NCBI GenBank assembly: GCA_002049455.2
Contig: KV918902.1
Span: forward strand, 62,001 to 126,000
DNA from: Porphyra umbilicalis
Taxonomy: Eukaryota > Rhodophyta > Bangiophyceae > Bangiales > Bangiaceae
Length of the DNA: 64,000 nucleotides
Direction: 5' to 3'
The notes beneath the pieces were generated by a model, which was given only the letters and a program-made list of their open reading frames with translations, was not told where the DNA came from and did not search any database. Position 1 is the stretch's first letter. Each line of letters opens with the position of its first letter. The position numbers were made by a program, and so were the translations under genes. Of the stretch, positions 42,617 through 53,498 are shown one piece after another.

Positions 42617-45285
42617 ATGGAGGCCATTGGTAATGCGTCCGAGCGCCACCTCTTCATGCAGTTCTACAGCCATCTGGGCATCGAGGGCGAGACGCAATTG
42701 GTGTTTTTATCGACGATGCTGCGCGCTGTTTTTGACGCGACTTCCAAGCTGGACCGGCACCTGGCCAAGTATGGGGCCTCTCTACATTGCGCCGTGAGCC
42801 GCATGGTGGTGTCGAAGAACCCACGGGAGGCTCCTAGCCACCGGTGGATTCGTGTCCTGGACCGGTTGGGCTTTTTCACGGATGGCGACAAGCACGCGGA
42901 GCGCATCATCAACATCGGCATGTCATTTGCCTACAGGCAACTGGAGGTGGACGCTCTCGCGGACGCCAACGCCGTGCTGCTGCGACAAGCGCTGCCGTCG
43001 ACAACTGTCGCCAATGGGGAAGGGGACAGCGCCCTGCTCCCCGGCGGGGCGGTCGGGTCAACATCTAATGGCGGCAAGGCTGCCGCTGCGGCAACAGATC
43101 TCCCGGCGGTGTTGGACAGCGACCTTCGTGAAGATGAGGAGGCCACCCTTCCGACCGGGGGACTCGTCGTATCAGCCGATCAGGCTCCATCCGATGGCGC
43201 GGGCGGTGGTGACCGAGGCGATGGCGGCGAGCCGCCGCTGCCGCTCGGCGGGATGGTAGTCTCAACGCATGCGGACGGGCAACTCTCGACGACCTGTGGC
43301 AGGCCGTCTTCACTGGGAGCGGCTGGTGGAGGTGGCCAGTCCGCGTTCGACAGCGGTCGATCCAAGGCCCCTCCAGAACACGGTGATGGGGGGGGAGAGG
43401 ACCATGATCAAGGTGACGCGGACGCCGACGATGGTGGAGTTGCTGAGCCAGTCCCATCCCACGTCGTGCATGAGCGGCAACCCACCGTGCTGCCGCCAGC
43501 ATCCGCCGTTGCCGTTGTCGCGTCGGTCATCCAGGATGTGGCCGGAAGATCTGGAGGCCCCGACGTGATACGCAAGCTCTTTGACGACAGCATTCTTTGC
43601 GTGGCACGCACGGGACCGCCCGCCCCCTCCCAAAGGGGCCTCGTCTGTCCTACGGGGAGCAAGGCCGATTGGGCAGCGGTGACGCGGATGTGCACGGGGT
43701 GGTGGCCTCAGTGGATTGCCACGCCTGACGTCCCCACCTTGCCACCGGTGGGGACCGTCTCCCGTCGGCTCGTCAAGAAACCGCTGGCCCGGACCACTCG
43801 GTGGGTGGTCATGGTCGACATGGAGGCGATCAACAAGACGCTGGATGATATCAGCGTGCGCTCGTCGCGCTTCTTCCCCAAGACAAAGCTTGCAGCTGCA
43901 GAGGAGATTGTGCGTATCAACGCCACATCTGCCATGCGGCTGCCGGTGGTGGTGGCCGCCATGCTGCTGCTGTGTACTAAGGAGGATCGCTTTGCCGGCG
44001 TTCTGTCGGGGCTGGCGTCGGTAGGCCGAGTCGACATCAACAAGGCTGCCCCCCTGCACCAGGCGTCTAGGCATGAGTTCTCCTCTTCCGGCCTCGCCTC
44101 GGCTTCCACAACGAGCCGCCAAGGTGCTCTATCTTGTCATCCCTCACTACCTGACCGAAGCGCTGTTGCTGCAGCGGTGTTGCACGACGTCAACGAAGTG
44201 GACATGGATGAGAAGTACGCCGACATGGAGTTGGCCTTGCACAATGAGGGTGTATCCGTGGCGGCGCTCAACCGGGCGGACCGCATGCGCAAGATGCGAG
44301 CGTCGCAAGCGGTGCCGTCTCTATCTACACGGCCGGCTCCCATAGGGGTGGCGCCTGGAACCGGTGACGCTGTGGTGCTTGCTGCTGCAGCCAGTACATC
44401 TGCTCCTCCTCGCCAACTCTCCACCGCTACACATCCTCTGCCACGACCGGTGGCACCAAGTGCAAGCCAGGTATCTGGCGTCAGCGCCGGCCGGCCACCG
44501 AAGGGGTCAAGCGCTCGCGCACATCACGCGCGCCCCGACGTCCCGCCTCCCAAGGCGCGGCCGCCAAAGCCACGGCCGCCAAAGAAGCCGTCACCAAGCC
44601 CGCCGCCGCCGAGGCAGCCACCGCTGAGTCCGCCGCCGCTACGGCGGGAGGCGTCGTGTCCACCGGCGGATCTGGCTTTGCCACCGGTCCACGAAAAGGC
44701 GATGCAGCACCTGGCGGCGCGAGTGTCAATGGAGGGGGGGTGGTGCAGATGATGAGCGGTGGGGCATTTACCGCAGCCGCCTCTCTTCCCATGCACCCGC
44801 CACCCTTCTCTCCTGCGAATGTCGGCCTCACGAAAGCGATGGCCGCGACAACTGGCGGTCGGCCATATGGGCAGCTGCTTGGAGTCGGCGCTTCTTCCCC
44901 CGGGGTCGGCGTTGTGGACTGGGCATCACTACAAAGGGGAAGTGACGCAACCCAGCAGGGCGTCGCGCTCTGTCAACCAGATGCACCGCATGCGCCCGTA
45001 TCGCCACCCATGTCCCCCGCCGGCGCCACTAACTTTAGTCACCAGGGAGCTGGGCTTGTTGCCTCGGCGTATTTTCCTCTACATGCTGGAGTGCACCGGG
45101 GTGGGGTTACTGGAGTTCCATCTCAGGGAGGGGGGTCAGCAGGACATGCGGCGCCATCCACCCCATCGTCTTTTGTGGAAGAGAGTAGAGCACGACGCGC
45201 GCGCGTGGAGGCCGATTTGCGCGACGCCAATGCTTCTTTAACGCATATTCTACGTAGACAAGGTGGTGGAGCTGAGAAGAACTGA
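42617..45285 (+). CDS. Unknown Ala/Gly-rich protein, two overlapping frames
   Basis: ATG 42617 (MEAIGNASERHLFMQFYSHL) opens a frame to 44752. Residues 1-120 and about 330-480 look like folded helical domains (WIRVLDRLGFFTDGDKHAER; IRKLFDDSILCVARTG); the stretches between are Gly/Asp/Ala-rich. No family is recognised. From about 44370 another frame is open to 45285 and ends in a charged helix (EESRARRARVEADLRDANAS), so the true C terminus is probably reached by splicing or after an indel. One GT-AG pair that would join them in frame is 44471-44616, but others exist. It converges on the helicase gene and could belong to the same large mobile unit. Confidence 0.55.
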
Positions 45286-45287
45286 TT

Positions 45288-45340
45288 AAATAGACAGTTG
45301 TAGAGCACCACTCTTGCCCTACACCAGTTCCCTTGTCTAT
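45288..45340. terminator. Hairpin between convergent genes
   Basis: AATAGACA and its complement TGTCTATT are separated by about 35 bases just after the stop at 45285. Placement between convergent stops suits a 3'-end role, but this is weak. Confidence 0.3.
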
Positions 45341-45509
45341 TCAACTCGACCGTTGACGAACTACACACCTCATTTTGGCTGCATGTATGGCATCAAGAGC
45401 GCCAAGCAGCTGCTGCACGACAAGAATCCACCAGAGCACGAGTCTGTGGCAAAAAGCGAAAGGGACGGCACGGAGCAAGAAGGACAACAAAGAGAAAATA
45501 AAATGAGAA

Positions 45510-48148
45510 CTACAACCGCCGCCACTCTGCAAACCTCTTAGTAATCAGAGGGCTGGCGTACAAACGACTCGCCGAAAACGACTTGATGTGCAATCCCTCG
45601 CTTGTAGGCACGCGACTGATTGCCGTCTGTACCATACCCGCCTCAAAACATTTGCCCAAGTCAAGCACGGCGCGGGAGATGCTCAAACTCTGGGACATGT
45701 GGATGGTTGATGCCCACCCAAGCACGAAAGGTACCTGCGTCCGCACGGCCAACGCGCCGGGGCAGGAGTAGACACGAGCGAAGAACTGGATCGGCGGGCA
45801 GGCCACCTCCAACCATGTGTCCCCAGCGTCCAGCAACCCACAGCTGCCGCGCTCGATGCCCTTCGGCAACACGCGGTTCTCCATCCGGACCACAGCCGTT
45901 CCGTCGTCTTGGTACGAGGATATGATACCAACACTGCCGTGGCACACCCCGAGCAGCTTCTTGTGGTTGGAGGTTATCATCACCCGCGCGTGCAAGCAGT
46001 GCTGTACGGCAGCAGGGGCCACGCAGTCGGCCAGTGAAGCCATGAGGGACTGAGGCGATACTCCATCAACCCGGGGTTGAGCAAGCGACGCGTCACGGTC
46101 CGGGTCGACGGTCACCGAGTCGACGGCCTCGTACACGCCTGGCTGCCGGCCGGCCGTCAGCGCCTTGAGGCAGGAGCGGTTGTGGGCGAGGACGTCCTTG
46201 TGTCGAGGCATGAGGTGGAAGACGTCGGTCTTCATCGCCTCATACTTGGCGCCATCAACCCAGCAGTCGTCGACCAGGCGACGGACCGCAGTGGACACAT
46301 TCCCAATGCGGGCGTCACGCACAGCACGAATAAAGCCAGGGTCGCGCTGGCGGAAGGCACCGGGGAGGTCGAGGAAGGCGTCCCCAAAAAGCTTCGGCCA
46401 GCATGAGGCAGTGAAGGCCATTCCCCCCCCTTGACAGGCCCGAGCTGGAAGAAATCCCCAAAGGCGTACCACAGGCACGGGCGGGCCGATTCGGTGCGTG
46501 ACTGACACAGCAACTCGTGCATGACGTCAAGCTTGGTTGCCCCGACCAGCGACACCTCGTCTAGCAACACGGCACGCACGGTCCTAAGCCGTGCCTTGAT
46601 GGGAGCGTATCGCCGGGTAGACAACAGACGCGCAGCCTCCGCGGCCGGGTCGCCGCTCGGCTCGTAATCCCGGACGAAGCCAAAGAACGAGTGGTAGGTG
46701 ACGCCGTCCGCGGTCTTGGCCGACGTGCCGGTCGGCGCCAACACGACTACCTCCCCCTCCAACGTGTAGCGCTTGCGAAGAAAGCCGTTGAGGTGCCGCA
46801 AAAGTGTGGACTTGCCAGCGCCCGGCCCGCCTGAGATGAATGCACTTTGGATCCTTGCAAAGAGCCGCTCGCAAACGTGCTCCCATTGACCAGCGCCGGC
46901 CAAGTTGCCAATCAGCCCGGGGTCGGTCAGGGAGCGAGGTTGGCACTGGTAGCCACTGGCGGCAGCACGGCTGCCCCCCGCACGCAACCGAGAGACGGCG
47001 CCGCGGCCGGGGTTAGCTTGGTCCCGCTGGAAGAGATGCGCCGGCCACGGGCCCGGCGACCGCAGTAAGGCCCGTAGCTCCTTGCCGTCACGGTCTTGAG
47101 TCGAGCCGTTGGAACCGAGACAAGCAAGGTCGGGAGGCGACAGCACCGACTCGGTGGCGTAGGAGGTTTCCAGAGACGAGTGGGGGGGCTGGTCGTCGTC
47201 GTTGCCAGGCGCCGACTCCAGCTTGCGGCGCTTGTCTCGCACTTGACTCTGGACGTCATAGTCGCGCCGATCAAAGCTGCTGCCGTTGAGCGGTGACGAC
47301 ATGAGCGCCAAGTCCGAGGGTACACCACCAAACAGGCCAGCAAAGGTGGTGGGGTGAGAAGCGGCAGCTGGACCAGAGGGCACAGGACGCTTGGGAGCAC
47401 GTGAAGAGGATGCCGATACAGCCGCACGCGACGCGCGCCGGCCGGACACCCAGGTACGGGAGCAAGCCGATGCACCCACAGACAGCGATGGGTGCGACTC
47501 AAGCTCCGCAGGAGGCGGAACACGTGACACTCGCAGAGGCGATGAGGATGAAGCGCTGCCGACAAGCTCCGAAGACGAGAAAACACCGACGGCGGACGGC
47601 TTCGGGTCACCACCAACGGCGGACAGCGTCGGGTCCCCGGCGCCCGCCGGGCTCGCAGGAGTAGACGCCGGGCTCGAAGGGATAGACGACCACGGGGCGC
47701 CGACGACCTCCATCAACGCCGTACCGGTGTTGTTCTCGAGCCACTCCCAGGCAATAGGCTCTGTGGCAAAGGTGGCCGTGATGCAGACCCCGTTGGATGG
47801 GTCTTGCACCAGCGCCAGCACCGCCGCAAGCCCGACGCCGCTGGTCGGGTGGCAGCTCCTCGACGATGGCGTCGCAATTGCCATAAAGGCAGAGGGGGAA
47901 TCGGCGGCTGGCGCCAGCTCCACTGTCAGCTCCGCCGTGGTGGCGACGGCCTCCTTGTACGCGGGGTGCGTCAGCCAACACAGCGCGTCCCGCTGCGTCG
48001 TGAAGCACCGCGTGACCAGCACACGAGCGTCACCGCCAGCGCAAAGGCGCCGCGTGATGTGCGCGTCTTCGAACCAGTTGAGCATAACGCAAACCGTTGG
48101 AGCGAAGATGGCCACGTACTTGCGCGCGGGGCGCCCGACAGCAGCCAT
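45510..48148 (-). CDS. Pif1-like SF1 helicase, frame change at a C run
   Basis: The C-terminal half has the SF1B helicase motifs in order: Walker A GGPGAGKST (about 46820), LAPTGTSAKTADGVTYHSFF, Walker B AVLLDEVSL (about 46560) and GDFFQLGPVKG. After a frame change at the eight-C run 46423-46430 come NHKKLLGVCHGSVGII and WASTIHMSQSLSISRAVLDL with the arginine-finger motif AISRV. The start is taken at ATG 48148 (MAAVGRPARKYVAIFAP); upstream codons are filler. The N-terminal 60 residues resemble, weakly, the small viroplasmin/RNase H1 N-terminal fold. A long Ser/Pro-rich linker separates it from the ATPase. No replication-initiator domain is seen, so Helitron origin is not supported. It may be host-derived or transposon cargo. 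Confidence 0.82.
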
Positions 48149-51100
48149 TGTTGCCAAGAGTACGTCTCGCACACGGTATGTAGAGCACCAGCCTTGAGCC
48201 GCTGGAAGGGGGGGGGGTGGATGGGGAGGATAGAGAAACAGAGATTGTGGGGACAAGTGGGCAAGGCAAACGGCCGGAACGAGGAGGTAAAGCATCCAGG
48301 AAGCAGGAGGGGGACGAGGAGAAACGACGCACACAAGTGAACAACATGCGCACCTACGGACAGTGGTGCCTGCACCACACCTGGAGCACAGCGCGAGGTT
48401 CCCTCGGTCCTCCCGTCGCCCACGCAAGAGCCCGCCTCCCAAAACCCCAATACACCACACGCATACGTACGAGGTGTGGGCAACCGGCCGTACAGGACAC
48501 GAAAGTCGGTGGCACCCCACTCGGACACGCGTCTTTCCTAGGTAGGGGGCGGCGGTAGCGGTGGTGGTGCCGCAATGACGGCGGTAAACTTCCAAGCGGC
48601 GGCACACAACCAGCAGACCGAACGGCCCTGCCAGATCAGCGAACCACTCGGCGCCCGGTTGCGCCGCCGGAGCCGGGTGCGCGCGCGCGGGGTCGCGCCA
48701 CCGCCAAAAGAGGGGATAACGGCGTCATGTACGAGCGGGCGGTACCGCACAGATTGGGCGGGTCCGCCCAAGAGCGGGTTGTGCTCCGTAACGCTGCCCG
48801 CCATGGGCGGGGGTGGGGTAAGCGGCGCCGCGAGAAGCAAGGAAGCGCAAAAAGACCGCCTTTTTCTGCCAGGTCAGTCGCGTCGAACTCTTGCATGCAA
48901 ACAGGTGCTACCTTTTGTATTTGCACGCCCACGGAGATACTTATCTGGCCATTGAGATGTCATCTCCCGCACCAAGAGCCTGATCCATGCACGATGACCA
49001 GTGGAAGCGTGCATCGTCACGGCCCACAATCGAGCGGCCACACACGAGCGGCCGAGCCAGATGATACACCACATGGTCGTGGATAGAGCACGCTGTGCAT
49101 TCTTGGAAAGTGGGAGCGCAAGTGACCGTCTGCTCCGCAGCTATGCAGGCAGACAACGGTCTACTCTGAGTCTTGTCGACGGCGCCCACTAGTTGCCAAT
49201 GTGTCCCTCAATGATGATTACATGCTCGCAGACCATTGATAGATACCATGCAGAGGGCAGTCCTTCAGCAGGCCTGCCAGCGCACTACCTGATCTGCGCC
49301 CATGGGCGCTTCACTTTCCATTCCATGACAGTAGGTGCCTCAGTCTGTCACCATCTGGTCGAGCACCAACAGGTTCCTGTGACTAAACGTCTCCTCACAT
49401 CCTTGCCGACCAACATCAGGCGATGAGCTGCACGAGACAACCTGGCAACAGACTCGGCGTCCAACAGCTGGTAGGTACAATGTGCGTGCGCATGCTCATG
49501 TACAGTGTGGGCGCCACTGGTTGTCGACTTGGGGCAGGTCGCCTTGTATGCCAAATAAGAATTGGTGCCACCTCACCAGTATCCCAAGCATGTGTAGTAC
49601 GCAGGAGGCGGCAGGCAATCCCTGTCACGCTGCGGAACATGCAGAAGAACAGAGATGGGACTGGTTGCACTCAGGGGGCGTGACATACTCGGTCACAACG
49701 ATTCTCGAGTGAAAGCCTGAACCACTGCTCGGTGATCAAGCACCAGGCGAGGATGCTAACGACCGGGCAGTGATGCTGCAGATTGGGGCAGTCGCTACAG
49801 TGAAACCTGGAAGATGTCTGGACCGCATTGGAGATGTCGACACACAGGACATGTGGAGAGTAGTGAGTGTGTTCTATTGCTCAACATCGTATGTGCAGGG
49901 ATGACACCACGTGCCCTGCAGTCGCTTGTGAAGAAAGGCGCAGTCTACGATGAACCAACCACATCCCACTGCGGCATGTGCAGCAAGTCCAACTCGCAAG
50001 TGGCACCTGGGCAACAGCCAACGCAGGCGGCCTTGCTTCACTTCCCTTCTCGATCCTGTCCTGGTCAATCCGACATTCCGTAGTAGCCAGCCTGGCACCA
50101 ACCAAAGTCTGGACGTGATGGCGAGGGGCCCGACGAGGCGCAGGTGAGCACGATCTCACTGACAGCCAACGCGAGTTTCGCCGTGAGGGCTGTCCGCGAG
50201 TGGGAGTGAGGCGTACCCCGTATGGCTCTCGGTGTGGGTGGGGGGGAAGGCGTGCTGTCGTCTCTGGGGTAGGTCGAGGGTGGTGGGCCAACACTGCGGT
50301 AGGTCGGGAACGCACCGAAACCAACGGCGGCCCGAAAATGGCTGGCGAGCCAACGCTGGTTCTGACATGGGCCTGACGATGAGAACGGTGGTCGAAGTGC
50401 CTAACGCTCTGTGCTGTGAGGCAAGCCGGTCAGTGCGGATGCATGCTGTCGTCATCGGGATTGCTGTATGGTGTTGGTATGGCAGTGTCGTGGTATGGGA
50501 TGGCACTGTAACAACTGGCGGCACAGTTACCACCGGCAACCTGATATAGGTACCGGACTGGGGTTGATGACGGCGGTCCACATAACTGCAACTCAGCGCA
50601 GCAACCCACAGCGGTCGGCAGAATGAAGCAATTTTGGCGACCGCATGGGCCACGGCAGCAGCCATCGATGCTCTTACGTAACCAGCGTGGCGGCCACAAC
50701 CTATCCCACAGCACCAGCGCACATCCACCGCCCGCTGGGTAGAGAAATGGCGGCCGAAGACGCAGTCTTGAACGTAGACCGCACGACCAAGACGGTGCGG
50801 CGATGCCACAGGCTCAGAGGGTAGCCAAATACACAAGTACGATGCGTGCGCTGTACACGGAAGGCACATTCTGAGAAGGTCAGGACGGTGTGACGAGGGC
50901 TGACGTGTACCAAATTCATACCATTCCAAAGAATTTTGGATAAGAAGCCCCCGTGAAGTGGTATCAAAGGGCGATCTTCGCTCTTGTTCTTGCGCTCGGG
51001 GATCCCAGAACACTCCCGGGAGTTTTCACCTCTACCGCTCTTCTCCATGCTTTCTGCCATTCAAAGATGCGGCCGTGGCCGACAGCGCCGCTCGCGTACA

Positions 51101-51405
51101 CTGCCATGTTGAGCGTAACGCTGTGCTCAAGAGAGTTGACTCTCTGCGGGATGTTTTCCACTCCTTTTCGATTGGGGGTATCGGATTGACGGGCGCGGTC
51201 CCCACCTGACATATGCAGCCGGGGTAGGCGGCTGTCTGCAAAGCTGTGTCGCGGCGTATGTACATTATCTACGCTTTGCTCGTGCTATACCGTGCCGTCC
51301 CGATAGAGCTCACTTTAAACCTACATGCCATCGTCATTGGCAGTGCCCCCCCACAGCATGTCCTCTCCCGCAAAAACTCGCTCCATGGCGCAACCCCCAT
51401 CGCCA
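48149..51405. other. 3.3 kb without a recognised gene
   Basis: GC-rich to about 48870, then clearly AT-richer to 51300. Short open frames include a coding-like stretch near 49780-49880 (MLQIGAVATVKPGRCLDRIG) with no known family. No terminal repeats or target copies were found, though the composition change suggests inserted or older non-coding DNA. At 51385-51440 CATCGCCATCACC-type units repeat. Confidence 0.45.
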
Positions 51406-52142
51406 TCACCCACCCCCATCGCCATCACCCGCCCCGTCGCCCCCACCGACGTCCCGCACACCATCCCCTCCACCGCCATCCCCTCCGTCGTCGCGACCCG
51501 TGCTGTGCACATCCGCTTCCAAGGCGTGCCCTTCGACGCCGTCAGCGGCGACTACCTCTGCAGCCAAATCCGCCGCATCGTCCATTGACGTGTGTACCCC
51601 CGCCTCGCCGCTGCCGTCCGTGTCCGAAAAGTCGTCGACCTCTGGCTCGGAGGCATCCTCCTCCAAGTCCGAGTCCGGCGCATCCCCCACCCCCGCACAT
51701 GCGGCGACAAGCGAGTAGCCACATGAAGCGTCCAGGCCGCTGTCCAGGTCGTCGAAGAAGAGCGCAAGGGCAATGCGCTGCCGCAAAGTAGGCACGTCCT
51801 TCTGGGAGAAAAGCAAAGGCGCACCGAGCGCAAAGCAATCCGCGGCTGCCAACACAAACACGCCACAGCTGCCCGCATCGGCCTGGCGCGGTCGACTCGA
51901 GTCCAAGTCCGTCGCCCACTCCCCCACGTTCCAGCTCTTGACCGCGTCGCCCCCCAACCGGGCAGCAACCTCATCCCGCAACCAGCGCCGCAGCACGTCG
52001 ACGACGCCGTGCGTGTCCACCGTGGACAGCGAGTCGTACAACCGGAAGACGCGGTTGGCCACGTCAATAACGACGAGGACCCAGTGCGTGTTGCCCGTAT
52101 GCACCGGCACGACGATGCGCTCAACGGCTTCCAAGTCCAGGC
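51406..52142 (-). CDS. Ulp1 (C48) protease domain, severed C-terminal part of the KDZ transposase
   Basis: The catalytic triad of Ulp1/SENP cysteine proteases is visible: His in GNTHWVLVVIDV, Asp in FRLYDSLS and Cys in ADAGSCGVFVLAAADCF, with the oxyanion Gln in RPRQAD. An acidic tail (DSDLEEDASEPEVDDFSDTD) and a Gly/Asp-rich end follow. Residues upstream of 52142 in today's open frame come from the inserted hAT element. Removing the element and one copy of its 8-bp target joins this domain in frame to 53499-57974 as WGIKAGLD-LEAVERIVVPVH, a normal Ulp1 N-terminal strand order. SUMO- or ubiquitin-like deconjugation is the known family activity; its role in transposition is unknown. Confidence 0.85.
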
Positions 52143-53498
52143 CAGGGGCTGAGGTGTATAAAGTTGAGCTAGATATATCCGCACAGTATACTCGGATATA
52201 TCCATATTCATGCCGTAGCTGCGTATTCTTAATGTACTCTGTCCATGCACCGACGATTATAATGTGCCTTAATAATTCTCCGAGGGCAGGATATAATGTA
52301 ATCAGATTGCAGATATTTTGCCTGGAATTATCCGACTCCCGGACTCGGCTGTGCGCTACAACAGCATTTTGGGGCAGCCCTTGCGACGCCGCAGGCGAAC
52401 AAGATGCCAATGTTGGCTACCAGCTCGGCGATGATGGCCGGACCTTCGCAACTAAGAGGGAAATGTGTCTGGCACACCCGAGCCGGATGCCCGGACCACG
52501 ACGTGAAATGTTTTGGGTATCCGCATCATGATCATATCCTCTTCACGTGAGGAGCAGCCCTGCCCCCCTGCTTCTCGACGCATAAAATCTGCGCCTCTTT
52601 GCTGTCACAACACCCTCCGGGGTCGACCACTTTTGCACCCCGGCGAGCACTCGTCGTGTCTTGGGAACACTGCCCGCAGCACCAGAAATCTTTCGGTGGC
52701 CGATGACGAGATTGTAGCTTTTGGTATGCACGCTGGAATTGTGCAGGTACACCATACAACTCCAGTTTCCCAGGAGATTGAGACCACCTCAAAACGTACG
52801 TTGGCTGGCGCCAGACTTTGTTGGCGGCATCGTCGGACAATCTGTCGCTGGTATTGCTGATCCCCGAATTTTTTCCTGGTGGACAGAGACTGACTTACGG
52901 ACGGACTCTCTCCACCAATCAAATGCGCCCCTGGGACTGACTTGGTGCTCCTGATTGCTTACATAGGCCCATACAGCCTGGAAATCAACATCAGCTCCTC
53001 TATTTTTCTGCACTTTTGGCAAGGAGGCAGTAGAAAATCTCAAGATCTGGCGTGGGCAGCTTGCTCCGAGCCAAGAAAATCGGATCAAGCGGCAACAAAC
53101 AGTGAGTTCTGCTGGATGCAAGGTCCTGGTACCGAATACAGGATTTCTATTGGCTTCGATGCCTTTTTACTGTCGTTTTAAACCAATGGAGTGCTCTTAT
53201 TCAGAGTCAGTCTCTGTCTCTGTCCCCCAGGACAAAATTCGGGGATCAGCAATACATGCGCCGATCCCTATTTATGCAGAAACGTCCTCGGAATGAATAT
53301 ACTCACTCTAGGTACACAGAGTAAAATCAAAATCGGAGCGATAACATATCCGAATATAATGCTGATCCTTACTCCGACCAACGAGGTCAGATCCGAATTC
53401 AGATACATGACATCATCGAAAACTCATATCTGAGTGCATGTCAGGGCAAGCGGAGTATATTCTGATTCTATAAAATGTGACAGATTCAAAAGCCCCTG
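52143..53498. mobile_element. hAT-type transposon 3 (1356 bp) inside the KDZ-Ulp1 gene
   Basis: The ends are CAGGGGCT and AGCCCCTG, the canonical hAT start. GTCCAGGC is duplicated exactly outside (52135-52142 and 53499-53506). The element is AT-rich against its surroundings, with TATACTC(C/G)G-type motifs near both ends. No transposase is recognised. It carries a nested 399-bp MITE. Confidence 0.9.
52854..53252. mobile_element. 399-bp MITE nested in hAT 3
   Basis: The ends TTGCTGATCCCCGAATTTT are inverted repeats over 19 bases, extended imperfectly through GGACAGAGACTGACT. TA flanks both sides (52852-52853 and 53253-53254), so a Tc1/mariner-type non-autonomous element is likely. It is not the same family as the MITE at 22838. 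Confidence 0.85.

Noticed and set aside
45510-48607. Helitron identity for the helicase region
   Set aside because: No Rep/HUH domain, no Helitron-type CTRR end with hairpin, and the helicase alone is not diagnostic.
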